Shown here: in pieces, positions 45,653 to 57,541 of the stretch
Layout of the letters: each line of letters opens with the position of its first letter
Numbering within the stretch: the stretch's first letter is position 1
DNA from: Apostichopus japonicus
Lineage: Eukaryota; Echinodermata; Holothuroidea; Aspidochirotida; Stichopodidae
Assembly (NCBI RefSeq): GCF_037975245.1
Contig: NC_092577.1
Location: forward strand, 17,880,398 to 17,944,397
Direction of reading: 5' to 3'
Length of the DNA: 64,000 nt
The notes under the pieces: model-generated
The model's database searches: none
What the model was told of the DNA's origin: nothing
Seen by the model: only the letters and a program-made list of their open reading frames with translations
Position numbers and translations under genes: made by a program

Positions 45653-47194
45653 GTTAGTAATGAAGTATTTAGAACTGGACACTGCACACAATAAGCTTAC
45701 AGCAATTTTCCAAACCTAATAGTACTGAATGTTGTTCTGTAGTGATGATTGAATCATTTGTGACATATCAATTACATCCTTTTGATGTTGAAGAATGTGG
45801 AATCATTAATAACTCCATTCACTACTGACAAGCTTGCGCCTAGTCATCTATGTCCTTTGATGAACTACATTCAGTATCAGCTGAACTAAACATGATGCAG
45901 CCATGTATTGCTACTTAAAGGTCTGCTGTATAGACCCCAAGTATAGCACGCTACCACAAAAAATTTAAGATTACATTATCAAGCTGCCTTGGTATTAATA
46001 TGACCTCTCTTTTACCAATTAGTCTGCAATGCCTGCCACGTATTTTTTCTTGTATGAGGGTCTTAACGTTGTATGATATTACTACTGTAGACATGTATAA
46101 GGACATATTTCCACACAGTGTTTACACAAAGATGTCATGGTGTTAAGCTATGCAGGCTAATTGTAGAGCCTGAGGTCATTTTACCACTGTGGTGGGTCGA
46201 TTACGTAATCATAAAACTTTCCTAGCTAGAGCGTGTTATAATTAGGCGCAATAAAGCAGATCTTTCAAGTTGAACATAAAATCTAATGGACTGTACATAA
46301 GAAATTTCAGCATGCACATGGAGAATCCCAGATGCTACTTGAGCACTCTCTATGCTTGTTAAGTTGCAACATTTCATAAACTTGCACATATTTTCTCTGT
46401 GTCAAAACTTACAAATTTTAGAAATATAATAACCAATTCATTGTTAAATATTGCCTAATTATAACACAGTAAAAACTCAAGACAATCTTTGAGTCACGCG
46501 CATGCATTCAGATGCCCACAATCGCTTATAGGGCATAGACCAATGCATTCATGTCACGGAACTTTACACTATGGTGATTGCATAATTTCAACTAATATTA
46601 CTATAAGGCAGTGAAATTTTGACTATGTTTGCTGCAGCCATCATGAGTACAAGCATATATGGAGTCTATGCAGAAGAGAATTGAAAGTCTTCTTTGGGGC
46701 AATGCTTTGTAGTTTCTGAACATAGGGTATCTGGTATACTTGACTATATGCTCTTCCCCAGCAGAACAGCAAGTTCAGAGTATTAGCTGCCTTTTGTATT
46801 GCCCAAAAAGATGCTTGAATTCAAATATGCATGGTCACATTTGTCAAATGTTAACAAATGATAACATATCTTTACTAAGTTTACTATAAACTGTATGGTT
46901 ACATTTCCCCCCAGAAACATTCAATTATCGAATGTGAAGTTTTCTAAGACCTAACAAATATTTTGAAGAGTGAAAACTTCTGGTAAAGTACTTCTAGAAA
47001 CTTTTAAGCACTGTTAGCATGCTAAAATTTGGGGCCAACACAGATGACCTTTAAATCTGCCAACTGCAATTCCTACTTGTTGAAGTATAGCTACTGCAGA
47101 TGATGTGAACATCATGTGAGTTCTGAATTCATACCAACACAGCTTTTGTAAGGTACATTTTATGTCACTTTTTTTGAAATTCTTTGTTGCCCAG

Positions 47195-49244
47195 TCTAGC
47201 TGTCTTGAGGGTGAAGAAAGCACAGAAGAAAGTGATGCAAGCTTGTGGGAAGACTAATGAAAAAGACCTGCCATCAACAAGCAAAGCATCTGAAAATCTT
47301 AAAGGGGAAGACAACTTTCCTTATGTGGCATCTGCTTGCACCATGAAAAGAGGAAAAAGAAAGTGGGACCAACATGCATTTTGCCTCTACTGTGGAGAAA
47401 GGCAGACCAAACTTTTCCGCCACCTCAGACGAATCCACCCCGAGGAACTCCTAGTAGCTGAAGCAATGGTGAAAGATGAAAGCAGCCCAAGAAAGAAAAA
47501 GTCAAAAGGTAATCCTGTATGGAGGAAAATTAAAAAGTTAGGTACTCATGAACATAACCAAAAAGTATACAAGGGAGAGGCTAGAGAGCTCATGGTCTCA
47601 AAGCGCCCACAGCATGGAGCGAGCACTGATATTGATCAGTTTGTTCCTTGCAGTGACTGTGTTGGATATTACAATGTCAGCAGTCTCTGGGTTCACAAGA
47701 AAAGCTGCAATGCCAGAAAATTAGCAGATCAAGAAGGGAATCACCATGTCAAATCAGGCCGCAGCTTGATGTGTTGATGTGGGCCAAAACCACCTTGATA
47801 AAACTAACTCATCCAAGAAAGGAGACACTTGCAGAGAAAAGATGAGAACTATTGCCAAAGTGCTAAGTGCAGCCAGAAATATTCAGCCAAACATTAAGGC
47901 TGCTGCTGACTTGATAAGCCCAAGCAGCTTTCATGTTGTGGTTGAGGCCACCCGCAAAATAAGTCGATATAACGAGCAGTCTCAAGTCCACGGAAGTTAT
48001 TCCAGTGCTTTGAAGATTAAGTATTTGCTCCGCAGAGACACTGCTAAGTCTTTAATAGCAAATCCAATCTTAAAGTCAAAACAACCGGAGAAAGTGACAG
48101 AAGTGGATAACTTCCTTTTACTAAGAGACAGTGACTGGAATGTTAAAGTAACAGCATCTGCTCTAAGACAAAGGAATGAACTAACATGGAAGAAACCACA
48201 GCTTCTGCCACTTACTGAGGACTGTCTGAAGTTCGACCAACACTTACTGACAATGGAGAAGGCAGTAAAAACCAAAATTAAAAGTGAAGGGATGACATCA
48301 TCAAACTACAGAGAACTTGCACGACTTACACTGACTCAGCTAGTGTTCTTCAATCGACGAAGACCTCGAGAGGTAGAGGTCCTACTAATTGATGACTTCT
48401 GTACACAAATGAAGAACAAACAAGCAGTTCAAGATGAGGTAGCAAAGGCCCTATCTCTGTCTGAGAAACTCGCAATGAAGCGGTTAGATGTGCTGATGGT
48501 AAGGGGCAAAAGAGGTAGAGGTGTACCAATACTGCTCACTGAAAACACAAAGGAGAGCATAGAGATGATTGTTGTCTATCACAAAGAACAGAAACACAAA
48601 GCAAAGTATGTATTTGCGAGGGTCAGTCTAGATGCTACCACTCCTTTAAGGGCCGGGGACACAATAAGGGAACTAGCTGGATTGAAGCATCCAGAAAACC
48701 TCCGTTGTACGAAACTGCGGAAACACATTGCCACTTTGTCACAACTTCTTGGGTTGAAAGATCATGAGCTAGAGCAACTAGCTAACCATATGGGTCACAA
48801 TATTGCTGTTCATCGTGAGTATTATAGGCTACCACAGGAGACAATGTTGCTGGCTAAGATGAGCAAATTGTTGTGCCTCACTGAGAAAGGCCAAGTGCAT
48901 CAACATTGTGGAGAGTCTGTAGACGAAATATCCATCAATTCAGAGGATGAAGACAGAGGTTCTCCAGATTCGGATGAAGGGATATAAGACAAAAACTTCA
49001 AGATCGTACAACAGATGGACCAAACAAGAAGAAGATTTCTTATTTGCACAGCCTGAGATTAAACAATTCCTAAAGACCAAAACAACCCCCGGTAAAATGG
49101 TTGGAGAGCTTCTGAAAAACACGAAGTAGAGGACTACTAAAGAACAAATCTTGGAAAGACATAAAAAACAAAATACACAATAAGAATCGGCTTGAGAAAT
49201 CCAGAATGATGAAACAAGAGTCAAAAAGATGTACCAGAAAGTAA
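47195..49244 (+). CDS. Last exon: two zinc fingers, tyrosine recombinase, Myb-like tail
   Basis: The acceptor TTGTTGCCCAG is followed by acidic SSCLEGEESTEESDASLWED. Then come a C2H2 finger (FCLYCGERQTKLFRHLRRIH, about 47382-47440) and a C2HC finger (CSDCVGYYNVSSLWVHKKSC, about 47650-47710). The recombinase core lies at 47779-48987: box I Arg in FFNRRRPREVEVL, the lysine hairpin RGKRGRGVPILL, box II TKLRKHIATLSQLL, then LANHMGHNIAVHREYYRLP with His, the H-x-x-x-Y region and tyrosines. The locus 1 sequence HRMSYQ implies that the second Tyr is the nucleophile. After a frameshift the tail has YNRWTKQEEDFLF and GLLKNKSWKDIKNKI, like SANT/Myb tails of the same family. Frame changes at about 47255, 47770, 48975 and 49130 each look like one extra base. 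There are no introns, unlike loci 1 and 2. Confidence 0.75.
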
Positions 49245-50493
49245 TTTTTTTGGGTGGTTATATAGTGCTTTTGATAAAACTAATTATCTCCACGTATATA
49301 TTAAAAGTGACATATGTTAAGTCAAAAATTTACCTTATTGACAAATGTTAGGCTGCACTTAAATATTGCACATGATCAAGCATATTCTGCATTCGAGCAA
49401 TGTTTTAATGACTTTGAGAAGATGGTGGGGGGAGATGGGTGGCTAGGGGGCTTTAACCATCTTCCCTTACCAAATTTGAATGTATTCATTCAGTACTCAC
49501 TAAGTATTCAAAATAAGTCTTCGAATACTTACTTCCTGCAGTGCAACAGTGCATATACTATTAGTATTTACTGTAGGATAAGTACTCAAGTACTTGTAAG
49601 TACTATTAAAATACAACTTGAAGATATGTGTCATTAAATAGGAATATGATAATAGGATATGCTGTACAATTTTCAGAAGTGTTCTCAATTTGTGGCCACT
49701 ATCACTCAATATAATCCAATAGTCCCAATTAGTCCGTTAACGTTTCCTTTGGAGTTTTATAGATACACTCTATTATACGCAGCCGTCGGGACAGGTGAAC
49801 ATGTAATGTCATTAGTAACAGCTTGAAAGATTTGTATTCTAGCACTGGCACATTATTTGGAATTAAAACTCCATGTTAAAGGTCAAAGTACACATTTTAA
49901 CAACATTATTGTATATCAAACTCAAACAGGGGTTTCATTAACTTAAACATTAATTATCAGCAGAAACAAATATTAAGCACGATCTGAACTACTCTGCATT
50001 TTGAACGGGAAGACAAACAGCATATGTTTAACAATTATGCCAATTATGATCGAGCACTTTAGGCTACAGTAGCTTATAAGTAAGTTAAGGTATTACTTAT
50101 TTATGTATTGAATAGGCAAATGGGTCTGTTACTGTTACACTTAGGCCTACATTAATAGGCTAGAATTACAGTAGAATAGTTTAGTTAAATTAGAATCAAG
50201 AGGAACAATCAAGTCCCCATATCAAGGACCCTATGGGAGCTCTAGCAAATTAACCGAAGCCACAAAAAGTCAGACCTGATTTATCCAATGCTTAAAGCAC
50301 TTGTCAAAGCATTCTTAAACTCATTCACAGTACTTGCAGCAAGTGCAATTAACTTTCTCAGACAAACCACTTCATTGGCATTCACTCATACAGTAGAGTA
50401 TATAACCCTGTTAGAATATTAATCCTATTTGGTAATTTCTGGGGTTCAAGAGTATGAGGTTTGGTACAACAACTATTAGCAACTATAGAGTTG
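49245..50493. other. 3' flank of the composite gene
   Basis: AT-rich sequence with no recognised exon or mobile element. It ends at the 5' end of LINE A3. Confidence 0.5.
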
Positions 50494-50708
50494 GCAGTTG
50501 GCTTTCGTGGAGTGCAGACGTGTTTTTCGCTCTCGCTCTCCATCTGATAACTGTTTTTCACTGTACTGTACTGTGCTATACTTCCCGCCAGCCGGGTGTG
50601 CGCCAGTTCGTATATCGTTATCGTATATAGTCATCGTATATTGTATTTTATCCAACCTATCTTTAGTTTGTTTTGTTACTCCTCTGTGGCCCAGCCACCT
50701 TCGGTATC

Positions 50709-51809
50709 ATGGCATCGCGCCGTGATTCCAAAATTGTTAAGTTAACCTTCACCGGTGAACAAGCGGTTCCACCGGTGCAAGTTTTTAGTATTTTAAAGAG
50801 TAAGGGTGTTGTTGTGCCTGGAGAGGTTGATGCGTTGCAAGCTCTCCAGGGTCGTAATACTTATGATGTACGTTTTACAAGTGACGTGACCCGGCAGAAG
50901 GGTGTCGCGTTGCTGAGTGGGGTTAAAGGTTTGACAGTTACTCCGTACGAGCGTTCCGTATGGGTAACTGTCATCCACGTAGGACTATAGGTGCGTCAGG
51001 AACTTGTCGCAACTGTTTTAGGTCGGTTTGGGGCTGTCAAGGCCATCAAAATGTGCTCCTACGCACAGGCCCCTGGGGTGTTGAACGGGCACCGACAGGT
51101 TCGGATCGACCTCAAGCAGGACATTCCCTCCTTCCTTTTTATTGCCGGGCATAAAGCTCACGTGCGTTACCCCGGTCAGCCCCGTACCTGCTTCAGGTGT
51201 GGGGAGACCGGGCACCAAGCCAAGGGCTGCCCAAACAAAAAGTGCGGGCGCTGCCTTCGTCTTGGGCATGATACCTCTGCTTGCCCAAGCGAAGTTGTGT
51301 GCTCACTCTGTGGGAAGGAGGGGCATGTTTTTCGCGCTTGTCCCTCCTCTTATGTCTTTATGACAAAGAGTGGGGGTCAATCAAAGGGGCCAAGTTCTGG
51401 CGCACCTACTGCCTCGGAGGAAGCTCCACGCAAAGAGGGGGGACCGGATGCACCTAGTTCACCCTCCCCCGAAGTTGCAGACCCCAACCCCGTGCCCGCA
51501 CCGAGAAAGTCTCCACCAGCTTCCCCTATCAACTCGTCCAGTTCCGTCCCCAATCCGCCGCCGGTGTCGCCAGATCTGGAGACTCTGTCCGACGGCGACT
51601 CCGGGGACTCGGTGGTCATCGGGTCTCCGGAGGCTCTGTCTGACAGCGACTCCGGGGGCTCGGTGATCGTCGAGCCACAACGTGCCACTGGGACGAGCTG
51701 GTACGACGAGATGGGGGAACCCTCTCTAAAAAGGTCGGCCTCAAGTGACGACTCGGACGACGATATGTCGTCTAGAGCGCGCTTGAAGCTTACAGAATCG
51801 TCGGCGTAG
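50709..51809 (+). pseudogene. LINE A3 ORF1 with one premature stop
   Basis: It starts at MASRRDSKIVKLTF and is the same protein as ORF1 of A1, except for a TAG at 50988-50990 (GAG in A1) between WVTVIHVGL and VRQELVATVLGRFG. The three CCHC knuckles and the acidic C-terminus are intact downstream. Confidence 0.9.
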
Positions 51810-51829
51810 TTTTGCCCCATTGCCCTCTC

Positions 51830-54800
51830 ATGGCCCATACATTCTCAGTTGCCACTTTGAACGTGAATAGCATGAGGGATCATCGCAAGCGCAGTCGCAT
51901 TTTCCAATATTGTAAATCAATGGAGGTCGACTGCGTTTGCCTGCAAGAAACACATATTTTGGAAGAAGATGTCCCTCTATGGGCTTATGAGTGGGGTGGT
52001 GAGCTGCATGCTTCGTTTGGTTCGTCTTCATCCTGTGGCACTGTCATCCTTCTGTCAGCTCGTCAGGCGGGTTGTGCCACTAGGGTGGAGACGGATCACG
52101 AGGGCCGATTGGTTTGCATTCTATTCAAGTACCCACAGGGTAACATCGCCATTTGCAATGTGTATGCTCCCAATCGGCCTTCTGCTAGACGAGATTTTTT
52201 TAACACGCTGCCTTCCTTTGTTCCTGGTAGTGCGCCGTGTGTCATGGTCGGAGACTTTAACTGTGTCCCAGACTCGGGTCTTGACAGACTCGGAACTTCT
52301 GTGTCTGCAAGTCCCGACGCTGGGATCACAGAATTGGACAGATTCACTTCGGCACACCTTTTAGCCGATGTCTGGAGGCATATGCACCCGTGTAGTACGG
52401 TGTATACGTGGGTGAAGCCTAACGGAGAAGATGCCTCCAGGATAGATCGAGTGTATGCGCCCGTAAGTTTTACATTTTCGGGTTGCGAGACGCTCAGCTG
52501 TCCGCTCTCTGACCATGACACTGTAGTAGCACGTTTTGTTTTGCCTTCCATTTTCCCCATCGGGCGGGGCCTATGGAAGCTTAACTGTCGGATTCTTGGC
52601 GAGGCAGAGTTCCGCCAGGGTTTCGAGACCAGGTACAAAGGATGGCAAACATTGAAGCCGGCCTTTGCTTCTACATCCCAATGGTGGGATGAGGTAAAGT
52701 TGCGCATCAAACGATACGCAATTCAGTATTGCGTGACCCGCGCACGGTGTCGAAGAGAAAAATTCTCGAAGCTTGTGCGCGGAGGTGAAGTTTGGCGACC
52801 CTTTGGCTGTCATCGCTTTGCAGACTTATCTCGATGAAAAGTACCACGGTGCCCGCGACAGGGCCCGTGTCGAAGCGGTGGAAGCCGAGGAGCGCCCTTC
52901 ACTGAGGTTTTACCAGTCCGTTAGCTCATCGGCAGGTGACAGACGCGTCCCGTCTGTACGCGCTACTGATGGGACCGTGGTTAGTGACCCTTACGGCATT
53001 GTCCGCGTATATAAAGAGTACTATTCGAGTTTGTTTACGCGTGGCAATGTGGACTTGTCGGCACAGGCCGATTTATTGAGGGGAATCTCAAAAACCGTTC
53101 CCCACGATGTCAATGATATTTTGGGGGGGGCGAAATAAGCACTGTTGAGCCTTGGAAGGCGCTTTCGAAGATGAAGAATGGCAAGTCCCCGGGTTCGGAC
53201 GGGCTTCCGAGGGAGTTCTACCGAACCTTCTGGGCAATAATAGGACCCGACATCAGAGCCGTCTTCGAGGACGCCTTCCAAAACGGACTGTTAAACCAAA
53301 GTCAACGTCTGGGCATGATTACTTTGCTGCCCAAGTCTGGGGACCCCTTGGATCCCCGTAACAAGCGTCCGATCACCTTGTTAAATGTGGACTACAAGTT
53401 GCTGGCTAAGGCTTTGTGCAACCGCCTTGCACTGGCTATGCCGCATCTTGTGGGTGATCTCCAGACTTGTGCAGTGAAGGGTCATTGCATCCAGCAGAAC
53501 TTGTGGTTGATGCGCGACTTGACCGACTTTGTTATTGAGCGTGATCTGCCATGTGCATTGGTGTCTCTGGACCAGCAGAAGGCCTTTGACATGGTGGATC
53601 GCGGTTTTTTAATGAATGTATTGGAGACGTTTCAGTTGCACCCGGTTTTTCGTAAATGGATTTCTGTTTTGTATCAGGAAAGTTTCAGTTCTGTTATCGT
53701 AAATGGGTTTTGTTCGGAGGGTTTTAACGTAGAGAGAGGGGTTCGCCAGGGGTGCCCTCTGTCTCCATTACTTTATGTTTTGTTTAGCGAGTCCCTCTCT
53801 TGTCTTTTGGAAAGGGACTCCAGACTTGTTCCATTCGTTGTGCCAGGGGGTGCCAAAGTGAAATGCGCTCAATATGCAGATGACGTGACATGTGTTGTTT
53901 CGAGTCTGGGCTCCTTTCGCGCACTCTCGCAGGATTTATCTATTTTTGAGAGAGCTACCGGGGCGAAGTTGAATCCAGAAAAGACAAAGGGCCTTCGTCT
54001 TGGTAGCTGGAGATACAGAGACTTACCATTCGGTGCGTCGTGGTCGGATCAGAATATCAAAATTAACGGTATATGGTTCGGCTACGATGCACCTTGTGAT
54101 GTCACCTGGAGCGAGAGGGCTGAGGTATTTGAGAGCAGACTCGAAACCTTTGGCACCCGCTGGCTTTCGATCTTGGGGAAAGTCACCGTTATTAATCGTT
54201 TCGTTTCGCCCATCTTGTGGTACCAGGGCGCGGTGTACCCAATTCCGCGTCGCGTCCTGGTGCGGTTGGAGAGGGCGATTTTTTCATTCATATGGTCTGG
54301 TGGTACAGAGCTGGTCAAGAGGGCGATATTGTACCAAAAACTGGAGAAGGGGGGACTAGGGGTGGTTCATCTGGGAAGTAAGTTAACTTGTTTGTTATTT
54401 AAGCAATTGTTTGTAGCGGTAACTGACCCAGGGTTGCCTTGTTCATATTTTGTACGTTTTTGGGGCGGGTTGCACTTGCGTCGATGGGTTCCGGCGCTGT
54501 TTAGCAACAGAGAACCGCATAGTAGTACTCCAAACAGAGTGGTGCGTGTCATTTGCTCCGCTCTTATTGAGTTACCCCCTGTTGACCTGTCACGGCCGGC
54601 CCTCGTTCTCAGTTCCTTGCGGGATAGGGCCTTGAATGCAATTTTTGTACAGGGACGTCATCCTGTCGAAGTATGGCGTTCGGTGCATTCAAGACTGAAT
54701 GGTTGCAGGCTCCGTGATCTTGCATGGAGAATTGCACACGGTGCCTTGGTGACCAATCTGAAAAGGTATCACTGGCGATTGGGTGATGGACTGTGCCCGA

Positions 54801-55225
54801 GGACCGGCTGTGACAGCTTAGAGAGTACTGCCCATGTTTTTTGGCATTGCCCCTTTGTTTTCAACTTGTGGGAGTGGTTTCAGTCCTGGACCGACCGTTT
54901 AACGGGAGACCGTTCCTGGTCGGTAGGACAGGGTTTTGTTTTATATGGATTAGATCCTCCAGTTTGTTCCGTTGCTGTGTTGCAGCGTATTATTTATGTT
55001 TGTTCTGTTGTAAAAAAACTTATTTGGAGGAATAGATGTGATGTTGTTTTTAGGGGGAAATTTGCCAGTTGGCAGGCAGTCCTGGAGGCGGTGAAGTCTG
55101 ACATTCGCCTTCAGGTTGAAGGCGGTTTTCGCCGTTTATCTAGGGCTGCCTTTTTTGGACGGTGGTGTGCTGGGGAAGGGTGTTTTGTTTCGCTGCGTGC
55201 TGGTCGTCCTTTTGTAGTTTTTTAA
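51830..55225 (+). pseudogene. LINE A3 ORF2: endonuclease and reverse transcriptase, two indels
   Basis: It starts at MAHTFSVATLNVN. The endonuclease and RT motifs match A1. One extra base near 52773 shifts the frame, and two extra G in a G run near 53113 bring it back, so about 340 bases are read out of frame. From 53171 to 55225 the frame is open through LDQQKAFDMVD, YADDVTC, the thumb and the zf-RVT region (CPRTGCDSLESTAHVFWHC) to the C-terminus (FVSLRAGRPFVVF). Apart from these two indels the protein is complete at about 1130 residues. The indels sit in or near short runs, so assembly error is possible. Confidence 0.88.
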
Positions 55226-55388
55226 TATTTCAGTGGGGGGTTGGGCGTTTTGTCTCTGCAGGTCGGTGAGCGTATGTACTTTTTTTGGCTCGCTTGACCT
55301 GAGGTTCGTTTGTAAGAATGGGATGGTTTGGTAGTGCCGTTTGGCCGTGACGTTTTGTATCCCGTATGACGGGTCACGTAAAAAGCAC

Positions 55389-56319
55389 ACGCGTACCCCG
55401 TATTTCGAACACGCCCAGGGCTACTAAGAATATGTTGTCCCGTTCTGTTTGAATAATTTACCCTGCGATTTGTTGTCCATTCATTCACCATTCCATTTAC
55501 TTTTGTTTTATTATGCAGGTCTCGTTCGCTCTCCCAGTCGTCTGCCATCACCAGCATTCCAGGCATTCGCTCTTTTATTACGCGAGTTGTTCTGTGTACC
55601 GTTTATCTATTTTACTTTCACTTGCTCTCTTAACCTTGTTTAATTAAGACGTTGTTTTTCTTATGTATTTTGTATTGTGGAAACTGAATTTATTTCGTTG
55701 AAGTTCGGGCAGAGAACTGGAGACCAGCGGTGAGCAGCACGGCAATTACAGTCAAGTATTATTTTAAAGGGAAGGCTGATTTATTTTAGAGAGCGGGTCC
55801 GGGAGTGAAGGCTAACTAATAAGTTGGCTGGTTGGCTTCGTTGCATCTTTAGACTCCGGAGGTAGGGTCAAATTAGGGCTCTCCCCGGAGGTATTGCAGA
55901 AGTTAATCGGGGCGAGACCACATTAGGCAGTATTAGTTCAGTCTGCCGTTGGCGCCCCGTGTCGGGTATTCACTCTCGTGATTCAGTTAAGAGCCGTGCT
56001 GCTCACGCCCTGGTATGTAGTGTATTTGTTATTTATTTAAACTGAATCTCTGCCTGTTGTTTGCTTTTATATTTGTATACGGCAGAAAGGCACTGCCTTA
56101 TTTTTGTTAAGTGTATGTTTAAAGTTAATTAAGCTATTAAATTGTTGATTTCAGACCCAGTTCTCTTTAACTATATTCTTCTCTCTTTTTTGTGTGTATT
56201 GGTTCAAGCCCTGCTAGCATAATTCTTCGCCTCCCCCCCTTCCCCTGCCCTGACATCAGGTGGCCTCCAGCTGCCTGATTTCCCACGCTACCGCTCGGCC
56301 GGGGTACAGGGATGTTACA
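55389..56319 (+). repeat. 5' LTR of the gypsy element, 5'-truncated
   Basis: It matches the 3' LTR from base 29 onward and ends in GGGATGTTACA. The first 28 bases (TGTTACGCCCTGGG... in the 3' LTR) are absent, and the LINE A3 tail is joined in their place. It lacks a block of about 32 bases that the 3' LTR has near 62048-62080. Confidence 0.9.
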
Positions 56320-56324
56320 GAAAT

Positions 56325-56342
56325 TGGTGTCAGAAGTGGGAT
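56325..56342 (+). other. Primer-binding site, tRNA-Leu type
   Basis: TGGTGTCAGAAGTGGGAT begins five bases after the LTR end. It is complementary to the 3' end of a tRNA-Leu (CCA included), as in many animal gypsy elements. Confidence 0.8.
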
Positions 56343-56490
56343 TATTTTTGTCACCCCACCTCCCTATTTCAAGTTTGCTGGCAGGGCTTTGAAGCCCCAT
56401 GGTATTTGTGAGCTATTTTTATTTTGACAATTTAATATCATACCAAGTTTCTTTACCTTTAAGTAAGCCTGGTTTCTGGAAGGAGGCGAG

Positions 56491-57449
56491 ATGGCTGCAC
56501 GACGAGAGAGCGAGGGGGACTCTGTGGAGAGGCTTATTGCCGAGATAGAGGCACTGGAGAGAGAAGCTGAGGTTTGTCAATTTAATCTTACCAGGGATAG
56601 GGATTGGTTATATAATAAGGGTACTTCGCCAGGCAGAGGGGTGTGTAATTCAACTGCCTTAGGTGACTCGTTCCGTAAACCTATTATTATGCCAGATAGT
56701 TATATGATGGGAAAAGAAAGTGGATCATTACCTGACTCATTTTACAGTCTGTGCGGAGATTAATGGGTGGACGGAATTAGAAAAATCAAAATTCCTTGTA
56801 GCTAAGTTAACTGGGCACGCCCAGGAGGTATATATGGGACTATCATCTACAGACCGTGGTAGTTATGAGACCACTGTAAACGCACTTTCTACATTTGTTG
56901 CTCCAGCGGCCCTGACTAGCGCTAGAAGGGCAAAATTAAGATCTAGAGTACGGGCAGAGGGTGAGACCTTACCTGGGCTGTGCTCTTCAATCCGTCGGGA
57001 AGTGATAGAAGCTTATCCCGGCCTTGATATGCGAGCACATGACGAGTTAGCTCTAGAGTCTTTTTTGGGTGCTTTACGTGACAGGGATGCTAGGATTGTT
57101 GTTCGAAGGGGTAGACCCAAGACAATAGAAGATGCTCTGCATCTTGCCCTTGAGGTGGAGGCTATTGACCAGGCAGAAGGGGGTGATGAAACCCCGGCGT
57201 TCTGCCTATACTGTTTCGGCATCGTCGGATACGGTTGGCGGAATTACTGAAAGATTGGATAGGCTGGAAGTACAATTGGGAAAAGTTTTGGAGGACAATG
57301 CCAGGTTAAGTCAATTTGTTCAGCAAGGTCCGCCAGCGCCACCCCCTTTGACTGGGTCTGGTCCCATGCAGTGTTGGAGGTGTGGGCAGTTAGGTCACAT
57401 TAGCCGGTACTGTCCCTCTAAGCCAAGTAGACAGGGATCGGGAAACTAG
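56491..57449 (+). pseudogene. Gypsy gag, frameshifted
   Basis: It starts at MAARRESEGDSVERLIAEIE. The first frame runs to about 56710, the second holds the capsid-like part (LDHYLTHFTVCAEINGWTEL with LTGHAQEVYMGLS), and the third holds the nucleocapsid with one CCHC knuckle (CWRCGQLGHISRYC). At least two frameshifts (about 56715 and 57200) separate them. Confidence 0.8.
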
Positions 57450-57541
57450 AGTCAGTCGGGGATGAGGGGTGCCCCTCGACTGAGCGAATTGAAGCCCTGC
57501 AACGTTATGGAAATGGGGAGAAGGTCAAGTCAGGGGGAGCT

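Larger units (their letters stand above)
33788..49244 (+). other. Composite gene: SET methyltransferase, IRE1-like kinase, zinc fingers, tyrosine recombinase, Myb-like tail
   Basis: Proposed exons: 33788-33896, 35611-35764, 37413-37620, 41811-42269, 42486-42643, 44078-44300, 45537-45652 and 47195-49244. All introns are GT-AG. The splice phases are 1, 2, 0, (1 after one missing base), 0, 1, 0, and each acceptor continues the frame set by the previous donor. The predicted product is about 1150 residues. The order of domains links lysine methylation, phosphorylation and DNA recombination or binding in one chain. Frame breaks are at about 41980 (minus one), 47255, 47770, 48975 and 49130. The alternative is two or three adjacent genes (SET; kinase; recombinase) that happen to be phase-compatible. 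I favour one gene because five successive junctions agree. Confidence 0.6.
50494..55388 (+). mobile_element. LINE A3, near full-length Tx1-like retrotransposon
   Basis: Sense copy of 4.9 kb with the complete 5' UTR, ORF1, ORF2, 3' UTR, hairpin and terminal CACGTAAAAAGCAC. The 5' end (GCAGTTGGCTTTCGTGG) coincides with that of A1. No target-site duplication is seen because the 3' end directly meets a truncated gypsy LTR. The copy is young: damage is limited to one nonsense codon and two small homopolymer-type indels. Confidence 0.92.
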
